Positions 1 through 5,747 of a stretch of DNA of 7,250 nt are shown piece after piece. Every line of letters starts with the position of its first letter. Position 1 is the stretch's first letter. Made by a program: the position numbers and the translations under genes. This stretch comes from Nitrospirae bacterium UBA4572 (lineage in GTDB: Bacteria > Nitrospirota > Leptospirillia > Leptospirillales > Leptospirillaceae), in NCBI GenBank assembly GCA_002387725.1, contig DGKK01000053.1, positions 5,657 through 12,906 of the forward strand, in the 5' to 3' direction. The notes under the pieces are model-generated. The model was not told the origin of the DNA. It searched no databases and worked only from the letters and a program-made list of their open reading frames with translations.

Positions 1-613
1 TCGTGAATCTGGCGCCGATGTTCAGGGAGCGGCAAGCCTCCATGGCCAGAAGGGCAAAATCCCGGCAGGATCCGGAGCCCTCCGCCAGAGTCTCCTCGGG
101 GGAACGGGGATGCCCCTCCTCCCGGATCTCGGGCGCGAGCATGTCAGGGATGGTGCGGGCCAGGGCCGTCAGGAAGGGAAGGGTCTCCATCCGGGAGACC
201 TCCTTGAGATGTGCCATGAATCTCTCGAAGAGGGGTCCCCGCCCCGGGGAGGGACCCGGGGCCAGATAGGGGGAAAGAAGAGGGCGAAGGCGCACGGGAT
301 AGGACAGGGGAAGGGTTCCCGCCCGATAATCGTGGAAGAGGAAGTCAAAGGGGTTGGAGCGAAGGGTCCGGACCTGTGAGGTCGCCTTCAGCACCAGGGA
401 CTTTTGTGGCTCCCGGAACCAGAGACGGTCGAGATCGTTTCCATCGAGATCGGCAATGCGGTCGATCCGCTCGGGAGCGGGGGAGATTTCGACCCTGAAG
501 GACAAGAGGGACTGCATTGCATCGGTGCGGGGACGCATCCGGAGAAAGAGCGGTTCGAAATGGACCGGTTCCCCGAAATGGAACCCGATTTCATGGGTCA
601 GGGAAAAGAGCAT
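1..613 (-). CDS. Transglutaminase-like family protein with bacterial transglutaminase N-terminal domain (3' end cut off by window)
   Basis: The frame starts at the ATG whose first base is 613 and stays open to base 1. It gives 204 complete codons, and the C-terminus is outside the window. Residues about 3-90 (THEIGFHFGEPVHFEP...) resemble the beta-rich N-terminal domain found in bacterial transglutaminase-like proteins. The core begins near residue 165 with SPEETL, followed by GSCRDFALLAMEACR. Cys183 in GSCRDFA is the expected nucleophile, and the His and Asp partners should lie downstream of the cut. Members act as cysteine proteases, amidases or transglutaminases. The start is well bounded: the preceding gene's TGA (619-617) is in the same frame with only CCC between, so no earlier start exists. 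No convincing Shine-Dalgarno precedes it, which suggests translation coupled to the Anbu gene. The family is clear; the substrate is unknown. It is the fourth gene of the ATP-grasp/alpha-E/Anbu operon. Confidence 0.9.
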   Translation of the reverse strand, partial: MLFSLTHEIGFHFGEPVHFEPLFLRMRPRTDAMQSLLSFRVEISPAPERIDRIADLDGNDLDRLWFREPQKSLVLKATSQVRTLRSNPFDFLFHDYRAGTLPLSYPVRLRPLLSPYLAPGPSPGRGPLFERFMAHLKEVSRMETLPFLTALARTIPDMLAPEIREEGHPRSPEETLAEGSGSCRDFALLAMEACRSLNIGARFT

Positions 614-616
614 GGG

Positions 617-1351
617 TCAGCCATGCCGGGAGAGCTTGGAGAGCGCCTCCTGAATCCACTCGTCGGGAAGGGCCTCCACCGATGCCCGAAGCCGTTCCTG
701 CCACCAATGAGGCAGGTGCTGGAGATCCTTGCGGTTATACCGGTGATGGACAAGCTCTCGGGTCCGATGGAGATAGAGGACCACGTCGATGGGAAAGTCG
801 ACGTCCACCGCACTGATCCGGGTTGAGTCGAAGGAGAGGTAGGCGAGCTTTAGCGCCGACTCCATGGAGGAAGAATAGCGGAGGACACGGTCGAGGATGG
901 GCTTGCCGTAGGAGCTCTCCCCGATCAGGAAATAGGGGGTCGACTCGCTGACCTCCACCCAGTTCCCTTCGGGATAGAGAAGGTACAGCTTGTGCTCCCT
1001 GTCCTTTTCGAGCTGGCCCCCCACGATGGTGAAGAGGTTGAAGTCGAGGCCGGCCTCCCGGAGGGCGGTCTTGTCTTCCGCGGAGACCCTGCGGATCTGG
1101 GTCGCGAAGAGGTTGACGACCTGATAGAGCTTGTCGTAGCCAACCGTGCTTTCCTCCAGCACCTCCTCGAAATAGGTCATGGCCTTGTCCCTGACGGACC
1201 GGAGTCCCGAGGTCATGAGAAACAGGGGGCGGTCTCCGATCCGGTGAAGGGTGACCTTCCGGGCGGTGGTATGCTCGAGGCCGGCGGTGATACGCGTGTC
1301 CGCAATGCCTACCAGCCCGTCCCTGATCTTCATGGAGACGCAAAAAGTCAT
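617..1351 (-). CDS. Anbu (ancestral beta-subunit) proteasome-like Ntn-hydrolase peptidase
   Basis: This is a 244-residue member of the bacterial proteasome-like family called Anbu, related to HslV and 20S beta subunits. The start MTFCV places Thr directly after Met, so Met removal would expose a catalytic Thr1 with no longer propeptide. Asp18 (IADTR) and Lys32 (ARK) fit the Asp and Lys of the Ntn active site, allowing for small alignment shifts. The family motifs IGESSYGKPILDR (143-155) and DSTRISAVDVDFPID (175-189) are plain. The start has a good ribosome binding site on the minus strand (GGAGGG at 1363-1358, 6-nt spacer). It lies 15 nt after the alpha-E gene and 3 nt before the transglutaminase gene. 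Known Anbu proteins form rings or open spirals in the cytoplasm, but their physiological substrate is unsettled. The segment after the core strand reads MTSGLRSVRDK, which differs from the TAGN-like form I recall for many Anbu proteins. Confidence 0.92.
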   Translation of the reverse strand: MTFCVSMKIRDGLVGIADTRITAGLEHTTARKVTLHRIGDRPLFLMTSGLRSVRDKAMTYFEEVLEESTVGYDKLYQVVNLFATQIRRVSAEDKTALREAGLDFNLFTIVGGQLEKDREHKLYLLYPEGNWVEVSESTPYFLIGESSYGKPILDRVLRYSSSMESALKLAYLSFDSTRISAVDVDFPIDVVLYLHRTRELVHHRYNRKDLQHLPHWWQERLRASVEALPDEWIQEALSKLSRHG

Positions 1352-1366
1352 CGAGATCCCTCCGGC

Positions 1367-2356
1367 TTACTGACCCAGGTTTTTTTGTGGGGGGAAAGCG
1401 CTCCCGGACACTTTCGGGATCGCGAAGAAGGTCTCATGGATCGCGTCGTCGATCCGGTTCAGGTGGAGCTGAAGTGAGTCGATGAATTCGTGGAGTCCCT
1501 CTTTTATTATCTCTTCGATATCCGAATAATTCAAGCGGGCCACGAGCTGGCCGAGGCGCTGCTCCGCGACATTTCGGTACTGGTTTTCAGGGGTTCCGGT
1601 GATCGCCCGGAGGGACTCCTGAGCCACGAACAGACAAAAGGAAATCGACCGGGGAAAGAAACGGTCGAGGATCAGGAAGTTTGCGACCTTTTCCGGGGTG
1701 ATGCGCCGGTGACGCTTCCGGTACATCTCGAAGGCGCTGGCCGAGCGCAGGAGGGCCGCCCACTGGACTCCGTCGATCGCACTTCCCACCCAGTCGGGAG
1801 ACGGGAGGAGAAAGAAATACTTCACGTCCAGGATGCGTGAGGTCTTGTCGGCCCTTTCGAGCATTTTTCCGAGTCGAAGAAAGTGCCAGGGTTCGCTCCG
1901 GGTCAGGGTCGTCCCGGTGATGCCGTCGAACAGGTGGCTCTCCATCTTCACCGAGGTATAGAAGGCATGGGGATTTCTGAGAATGGCCTCGCCTTCTGCC
2001 GCCTCCCGGATCAGATGGTAGAACCGGTTCGCCTGTTCCCACATCTCGGAGGAGATGATTTCCCGGACCGATCGGGCATTTTCCCGGGCCGACGAGACAC
2101 AGGAAAGGATGGAGTTCGGGTTGGCGGTGTCGAAGGTCAGGAATCGTATGACGGACTCCTTCGTGGCCTCTCCATACCTGGCCTCGAAGAGGGCCTGGTC
2201 TCCGCTCGTAATGATCAGAGGGCGCCACTGGGTTCCTTCCAGGACCTCGCTGTCGAGCATGAGGTTCAGATTGACGTCGATGAAGCGGGCCACATTTTCG
2301 GCCCGCTCGAGGCTCCGGCTCATCCAGTAGATCGAATCGGCAACGCGACTCAGCAT
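1367..2356 (-). CDS. Alpha-E domain-containing protein
   Basis: This 329-residue, nearly all-helical protein begins MLSRVADSIYWMSRSLERAE, the standard opening of the alpha-E family. That family occurs almost only beside circularly permuted ATP-grasp ligases and transglutaminase-like proteins. No catalytic residue is assigned to the family, and a scaffold or partner role for the ligase is the usual inference. I chose the ATG at 2356: AAAGGAG lies 5 nt upstream (2368-2362) and it matches the family's usual N-terminus. The ATG at 2374 would add six residues and has no such site. The helix with LERAENVARFIDV (16-28) recurs as LERADKTSRILDV (166-178), which suggests an internal duplication. The stop TAA is 15 nt before the Anbu start, and the gene lies 24 nt after the ATP-grasp stop. 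The C-terminal tail after about residue 315 (VSGSAFPPQKNLGQ) looks unstructured. Confidence 0.93.
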   Translation of the reverse strand: MLSRVADSIYWMSRSLERAENVARFIDVNLNLMLDSEVLEGTQWRPLIITSGDQALFEARYGEATKESVIRFLTFDTANPNSILSCVSSARENARSVREIISSEMWEQANRFYHLIREAAEGEAILRNPHAFYTSVKMESHLFDGITGTTLTRSEPWHFLRLGKMLERADKTSRILDVKYFFLLPSPDWVGSAIDGVQWAALLRSASAFEMYRKRHRRITPEKVANFLILDRFFPRSISFCLFVAQESLRAITGTPENQYRNVAEQRLGQLVARLNYSDIEEIIKEGLHEFIDSLQLHLNRIDDAIHETFFAIPKVSGSAFPPQKNLGQ

Positions 2357-2361
2357 GGAAT

Positions 2362-2368
2362 CTCCTTT
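2362..2368 (-). promoter_or_regulatory. Ribosome binding site of the alpha-E gene
   Basis: AAAGGAG on the minus strand sits 5 nt before the ATG at 2356. It decides the start in favour of MLSRVADS over the upstream in-frame ATG at 2374. Confidence 0.8.
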
Positions 2369-2380
2369 GGGCAAGTGCGA

Positions 2381-3817
2381 TCAGTCCTTCAGGACCCAGG
2401 TATCCTTGCTTCCCCCGCCCTGGGAGGAGTTGACAACGAGGGAGTCCTTCTTGAGGGCGACCCGGGTCAGTCCTCCGGGGGTCACATAGATCTCCTTCCC
2501 ATAGATGATGTAGGGTCGCAGGTCGACATGCCGGCCCTCGAGATGGTCCCCGATCAGGACCGGGGCCCGGGAGAGGGAGAGGGTCTCCTGCCCGATATAA
2601 TGTCGGGGATTGGCAAGAATCCGCTCCCGGAACATCTCCTGTTCGGCCCGGGAGGCACAGGGTCCGATCATCATGCCGTATCCGCCAGAGTCGTTTGTGG
2701 TCTTGACCACCATGGTCGACAGGTTGGAGAGGACATGCTCCCTCTCCCGGGGATCAGAGCAGATCCAGGTCGGAACGTTTTTGAGAATGGGATCTTCCTT
2801 CAGATAATAGTCGATCATCTTCGGAACCCAGGCATAGATGGCCTTGTCGTCGGCAATCCCCGTCCCGGGAGCATTGGCCAGGGCCACCCCTCCCGCACGG
2901 TAGACCTCCATGATGCCGGGGACTCCCAGAAGGGAGTCGGCCCGGAAGACCGTAGGATCCAGAAAGTCATCGTCGATCCTCCGGTAGACAACATCGACCC
3001 GCCGGGGCCCCCGGGTGGTCCGCATGGTCAGAAAGCCATCGACCACATGGAGATCGGCCGGCTCCACCAGTTCGATTCCCATCTGCTGGGCGAGGAAGGA
3101 GTGCTCGAAATAGGCCGAGTTGTAGACGCCGGGGCTCAGCAGGACCACGGTGGGAGAGTCCGTATGCGGGGCGAGCGATTCCAGAGATTCGAGAAGCCGG
3201 AGAGGGTAATCATCGACGGAGCAGATGCGGGAGGTGGCAAAAGAGTCGGCAAAGGTCCGTTTCAGGACGTGACGATTTTCAAGGACGTAGGAAATTCCCG
3301 AAGGACATCGGAGATTGTCTTCCAGCACAAAAAACTCGCCCGACCGGTCACGGATCAGATCCGAGCCGGTGACATGGCACCAGATCCCGCCGGGAACCCT
3401 GATTCCCCGGCATTCGGGGCGATAGGCCGTGGAGGAAAGCACCAACTCTTCCGGGATGACCCGGTCCCGGAGGATCATCTGCCTGCCGTAAACATCATCG
3501 ATGAAGAGGTTGAGGGCGGTAATCCGCTGTTTCAGCCCTTCCTCGACGACACTCCATTCCCTGGCCCCGACCACACGGGGAATGATGTCGAAGGGCATGA
3601 TTTTCTCAAGTCCCCGGCCATCATTGTAAACCGTAAAGGTGACCCCCATCCGGTAGAGGGCTGTTTCCGCCGCCTTCTGGAGACGCTCGAGTTCACCGGA
3701 CGGAAGGGAGTCCAGAAGTTCGAAGAAGAGCTTGGCCGAAGGGCGCGGGAGGCCGGGAGAGATGACAAGTTCGTCATAAAAATTCCCTGGATCGTAATTT
3801 CTCAGAAGCGTATTCAT
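2381..3817 (-). CDS. Circularly permuted type 2 ATP-grasp protein
   Basis: This is a 478-residue protein of normal length for the circularly permuted ATP-grasp group (formerly DUF404/DUF407). Characteristic segments appear in order: YRPECRGIRVPGGIW (132-146), VLEDNLRCPSGISYVLENR (164-182), DVVYRRIDDDFLDP (275-288), ANAPGTGIADDKAIY (314-328), VVKTTNDSGGYGMMIGP (370-386) and a C-terminal stretch with PGGLTRVAL (447-455) and NSSQGGGSKDTWVL (463-476). The acidic and Asn residues in these motifs match those expected to bind ATP and Mg. The family is predicted to couple ATP hydrolysis to amide-bond formation, joining an amine or amino acid to a carboxylate; the true substrate is unknown. The start ATG at 3817 has GGAG 9 nt upstream. 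It is the first gene of the operon, so its promoter should lie in 3818-4071. The TGA stop is 24 nt before the alpha-E start. Confidence 0.94.
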   Translation of the reverse strand: MNTLLRNYDPGNFYDELVISPGLPRPSAKLFFELLDSLPSGELERLQKAAETALYRMGVTFTVYNDGRGLEKIMPFDIIPRVVGAREWSVVEEGLKQRITALNLFIDDVYGRQMILRDRVIPEELVLSSTAYRPECRGIRVPGGIWCHVTGSDLIRDRSGEFFVLEDNLRCPSGISYVLENRHVLKRTFADSFATSRICSVDDYPLRLLESLESLAPHTDSPTVVLLSPGVYNSAYFEHSFLAQQMGIELVEPADLHVVDGFLTMRTTRGPRRVDVVYRRIDDDFLDPTVFRADSLLGVPGIMEVYRAGGVALANAPGTGIADDKAIYAWVPKMIDYYLKEDPILKNVPTWICSDPREREHVLSNLSTMVVKTTNDSGGYGMMIGPCASRAEQEMFRERILANPRHYIGQETLSLSRAPVLIGDHLEGRHVDLRPYIIYGKEIYVTPGGLTRVALKKDSLVVNSSQGGGSKDTWVLKD

Positions 3818-3912
3818 GTCCGGGGGCTCCTTGACCGATGGGTGAAAGTATCGGATCCTTTTTCATGTCCCTGCATGCAAGGCAGATGCCATTCCCAACC
3901 TCAGCCCTGAAC

Positions 3913-3933
3913 GGCCCTCTGAGGAGAAGGGCC
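3913..3933. repeat. Short GC-rich dyad upstream of the ATP-grasp operon
   Basis: GGCCCT (3913-3918) and AGGGCC (3928-3933) are perfect inverted copies around a 9-nt loop. On the minus strand the element would lie in the promoter or 5' leader of the ATP-grasp gene, about 95 nt before its start. No T-run follows on either strand, so I do not call it a terminator. It may be an operator, a leader hairpin or chance. Confidence 0.35.
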
Positions 3934-3951
3934 CTCCCAAAACGACAGAAA

Positions 3952-4001
3952 GAGGACAAAAAGGACAGGCGATGACACATAAGGTGTTCATTTTTGTCCT
4001 C
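3952..4001. repeat. 11-bp perfect inverted repeat in the divergent intergenic region
   Basis: GAGGACAAAAA (3952-3962) and TTTTTGTCCTC (3991-4001) are exact reverse complements with a 28-nt spacer. The core AGGACA appears again in direct orientation at 3962-3967, giving two tandem copies facing one inverted copy. The spacer itself contains ACAC (3975-3978) and GTGT (3984-3987), so it could extend a cruciform or RNA hairpin. It sits between the divergent ATP-grasp operon and the GNAT gene, 135 bases from one start and 70 from the other. That fits a shared operator. A bidirectional terminator is unlikely because no gene converges here. Confidence 0.6.
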
Positions 4002-4071
4002 CCACTTGCTGACGTGATCTGTCCAGGCCCATGACCTTCCCCGGGAAATCCCCCTCACTCTGGAGAGCCCT

Positions 4072-4533
4072 ATGCAAGAATTTGCGATCGACACCGCCCG
4101 GCCCGAGGATCTTCCCGCCCTTTCCAATCTTCTGGCCGAGCTCTTCTCCCTCGAGACCGATTTTGCGGTGGACCGCGACCGACAGATCCGGGGGCTCCGG
4201 ATGATCCTCGACGCGCCCGAAAGGGGGACCCTCCTCGTGGCCAGAGCGAGGACCGGGACCGTCGTCGGCATGGTGAGCCTCCAGCTTCTGGTCTCGACGG
4301 CGGCTGGCGGCGTCTCAGGGCAGATCGAGGACCTGGTCATCCACAGGGAGGTCCGCTCCCGAGGGCTGGGCTCCCGGCTTCTTCGGGAGGCCCTAGCCTG
4401 GGGACGGGCCCGGGGGTGCCTCAGGTTCCAGCTTTCGGCAGACCTCCGGAATCTTTCCGCCCTCTCCTTTTACACACGCCGGGGCTTTCGGGGCTCCCAC
4501 ATGAGCGTACTCTACCATGACTCCGGTCCATAG
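4072..4533 (+). CDS. GNAT family N-acetyltransferase
   Basis: This 153-residue, single-domain protein is predicted to move an acetyl group from acetyl-CoA to an amine. The acceptor is unknown. The GNAT motif A is clear: the strand IEDLVIHREV (85-94) leads into RSRGLG (95-100), the R-x-x-G-x-G loop that holds the CoA pyrophosphate, followed by helix SRLLREALAW. Motif B is seen as N127 and SFYTRRGF (132-139), the usual end of the fold. Length is normal for the family. The start ATG is preceded by GGAGAG (4062-4067). It is transcribed away from the ATP-grasp operon across a 254-nt shared region. It stands alone, with 353 nt before the next gene. It may be an independent housekeeping or accessory acetyltransferase, or linked to the divergent operon; the sequence does not decide. 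Confidence 0.88.
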   Translation: MQEFAIDTARPEDLPALSNLLAELFSLETDFAVDRDRQIRGLRMILDAPERGTLLVARARTGTVVGMVSLQLLVSTAAGGVSGQIEDLVIHREVRSRGLGSRLLREALAWGRARGCLRFQLSADLRNLSALSFYTRRGFRGSHMSVLYHDSGP

Positions 4534-4736
4534 AGCCTTCCCCGGGGATTGGGGCCGTTGACAGGGACAATGATCCATTGGAGAAATCCGTCTGACTTTC
4601 GGTAGAATGCAGTCGGGAGGTCTCAAAACGCCTTCCTCGTCAAAAAACTTATCGCCTCAATAAGAATTTATTAAGGGAAATGGTCGTCAATTTCCTTTAT
4701 TCTTCTGTTCAGCCACGAAAGGAATCCGGCAATCAA
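4534..4736. other. Gene-free stretch after the GNAT gene, AT-rich in its second half
   Basis: No coding frame with a believable start is seen. Bases about 4640-4710 are markedly AT-rich against a GC-rich background, containing CTTAT...ATAAG and TTTATT. This fits a promoter region or a weak terminator. A TTGACA hexamer occurs at 4558-4563 and TAGAAT at 4603-4608, but they are about 40 bases apart and not a standard pair. A weak hairpin GGAAAT/ATTTCC (4676-4681, 4690-4695) is followed by a T-rich run and could end GNAT transcription. Confidence 0.5.
4676..4704 (+). terminator. Weak candidate terminator downstream of the GNAT gene
   Basis: GGAAAT (4676-4681) pairs with ATTTCC (4690-4695) around an 8-nt loop, followed by TTTATTCTT. 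The stem is short and AT-rich, so the call is tentative. It lies about 140 nt past the GNAT stop. Confidence 0.3.
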
Positions 4737-4838
4737 GGACGGGACACGTCCGTCTGCCGTTCCCCCCGGTGCGGTTCCCGCACTGGCCGGGCAGCGCTCG
4801 GAGCTCCCTGAAGGCGGACAGCGGAAAGCGTGCGCCTT
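4737..4838 (+). promoter_or_regulatory. Candidate structured 5' leader with three hairpins
   Basis: Three stems occur in series just upstream of the DsrE-like gene. The first is GGACG (4737-4741) with CGTCC (4747-4751). The second is a composite stem: CTGCC (4754-4758) with GGCAG (4790-4794) encloses CCGGTGCGG (4766-4774) paired to CCGCACTGG (4778-4786), with one G-U pair and a TTC loop. The third is AAGGCG (4811-4816) with CGCCTT (4833-4838). About 35 unstructured bases then lead to the strong AAGGAGG. The layout resembles a cis-regulatory RNA, but I match it to no known riboswitch class. It is also possible that GC-rich sequence folds by chance. Confidence 0.4.
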
Positions 4839-4873
4839 GACCACCCCGGGAAACTCACAACCCACGATCTACG

Positions 4874-4880
4874 AAGGAGG
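4874..4880 (+). promoter_or_regulatory. Ribosome binding site of the Tat-signal DsrE-like gene
   Basis: AAGGAGG, the full anti-16S complement core, lies 6 nt before the ATG at 4887. It settles the start there and rules against the in-frame ATG at 4830. Confidence 0.88.
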
Positions 4881-4886
4881 CAAACG

Positions 4887-5690
4887 ATGAGTCGATCCAT
4901 GTCGCGTCGGGAAATGCTGGGAATGCTGGCCATGATGGGAACGGCCGGAGTCGCGCTCGGTCTTGGCGGAGGAAAGGTTCCTCTGGCCTCGGCGTCAGAG
5001 CACCTCGACCTGCAACCCCGGGGGGATCACCACCTCCATGCGCTCCTTTCGGCGCTGGCCCGGGCCAAAAGACGACGGGACTATCGCTCGTTGACAATGA
5101 TCAGCCTCCATCAGGACGAATGGGACCACGAGGCCCTGGCCCTCCTTCTCCACTATCATGCAAAACCGAAACAGGTCTGGGACAACACCATCTTCGGCTC
5201 TCCCTGGCTCAACCTCATGAGAAACTCCCTCAATGCCCAAGTCTACAGCTTTGGCAAAAAGGATGCGCTAGTTCTCTCCGCCACCCATGGAACAGCCCAT
5301 CTCGGCCTCTTTGACGACACGATGTGGGAAAAGTACCGCCTTTACAAAAAGGCCGGGGTCAAATCCAAGACCAACCCCCTGATCCGCCTCTCTCCTGCCT
5401 CGACAAAGCCCCTGTCGGCCCTGAATGATCCCCACGGGGTCCTTTCTCCCGAGGACAACAACATTCCGGTCCTCCAGGCCCGAGGCGTCGTCTTCCTGGC
5501 CTGCCACAACATGATCTGGGAGCTTTCCGGAGCACTGAAAAAGGAAGGAACCAACCCCGACCACAAGACCCACGGAGAGATCGCGGCCGAGCTGACCAAC
5601 CATCTGATCCCCGGCGTGGTGCTGACGCCCGGCATTGTGGGAACCCTCCCCCTTCTGGTCGAAGCCGGCTATCAGTACGCTCATGCCTGA
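4887..5690 (+). CDS. Tat-exported DsrE-like family protein
   Basis: This 267-residue protein begins with a twin-arginine signal: SRREMLGML (6-14), then a hydrophobic stretch of small residues (15-29) and a likely cleavage near LASASEH (33-39). The mature part carries features of a DsrE-like or COG1416-type fold. These include NAQVYSFG (116-123), ALVLSATHGT (127-136), a strand VVFLACHNM (201-209) with the only cysteine of the protein at Cys206, and a closing HLIPGVVLTPGIVGTLPLLVEAGYQYAHA pattern (239-267) that matches the end of that family. Cytoplasmic DsrE relatives carry sulfur on a conserved cysteine; whether Cys206 does so is inference. Tat export would place it folded in the periplasm, possibly with a cofactor. 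His-rich HHLH (48-51) follows the signal. It lies 57 nt before the binding-protein gene and probably shares its transcript. Family assignment is from motif memory, so moderate. Confidence 0.72.
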   Translation: MSRSMSRREMLGMLAMMGTAGVALGLGGGKVPLASASEHLDLQPRGDHHLHALLSALARAKRRRDYRSLTMISLHQDEWDHEALALLLHYHAKPKQVWDNTIFGSPWLNLMRNSLNAQVYSFGKKDALVLSATHGTAHLGLFDDTMWEKYRLYKKAGVKSKTNPLIRLSPASTKPLSALNDPHGVLSPEDNNIPVLQARGVVFLACHNMIWELSGALKKEGTNPDHKTHGEIAAELTNHLIPGVVLTPGIVGTLPLLVEAGYQYAHA

Positions 5691-5735
5691 GGAGTTTCGC
5701 CGGGACCGATCCACGGCGACGCTGAATTGTCAAAC

Positions 5736-5742
5736 AAGGGAG
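5736..5742 (+). promoter_or_regulatory. Ribosome binding site of the substrate-binding protein gene
   Basis: AAGGGAG is 5 nt before the ATG at 5748. This favours MKKSGLASAF, a normal signal peptide start, over the in-frame TTG at 5727. Confidence 0.75.
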
Positions 5743-5747
5743 AGAAC

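Noticed and set aside
1883..3910. A 675-codon open frame on the plus strand
   Set aside because: It lies antisense to the clearly coding ATP-grasp and alpha-E genes; GC-rich codon use leaves the opposite strand open, and its translation shows no family motif and an odd Gly/Asp/Pro-rich composition.
3972..4034. A 20-codon frame starting MTHKVFIF before the GNAT gene
   Set aside because: The ribosome binding site is weak and the frame overlaps the inverted repeat; no evidence that it is a leader peptide.
4558..4608. TTGACA and TAGAAT as a sigma-70 promoter
   Set aside because: The hexamers are about 40 bases apart, far from the usual 16-18.
4766..4838. Resemblance of GGTGCGGTTCCCGCACTGG to part of a cobalamin riboswitch
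   Set aside because: No GCCACTG B12 box and no other conserved segments are present; the likeness comes from a simple GC-rich hairpin.
4830..4886. Upstream in-frame ATG for the Tat-DsrE gene
   Set aside because: It has no Shine-Dalgarno and would bury the twin-arginine signal; the ATG at 4887 has a perfect AAGGAGG.
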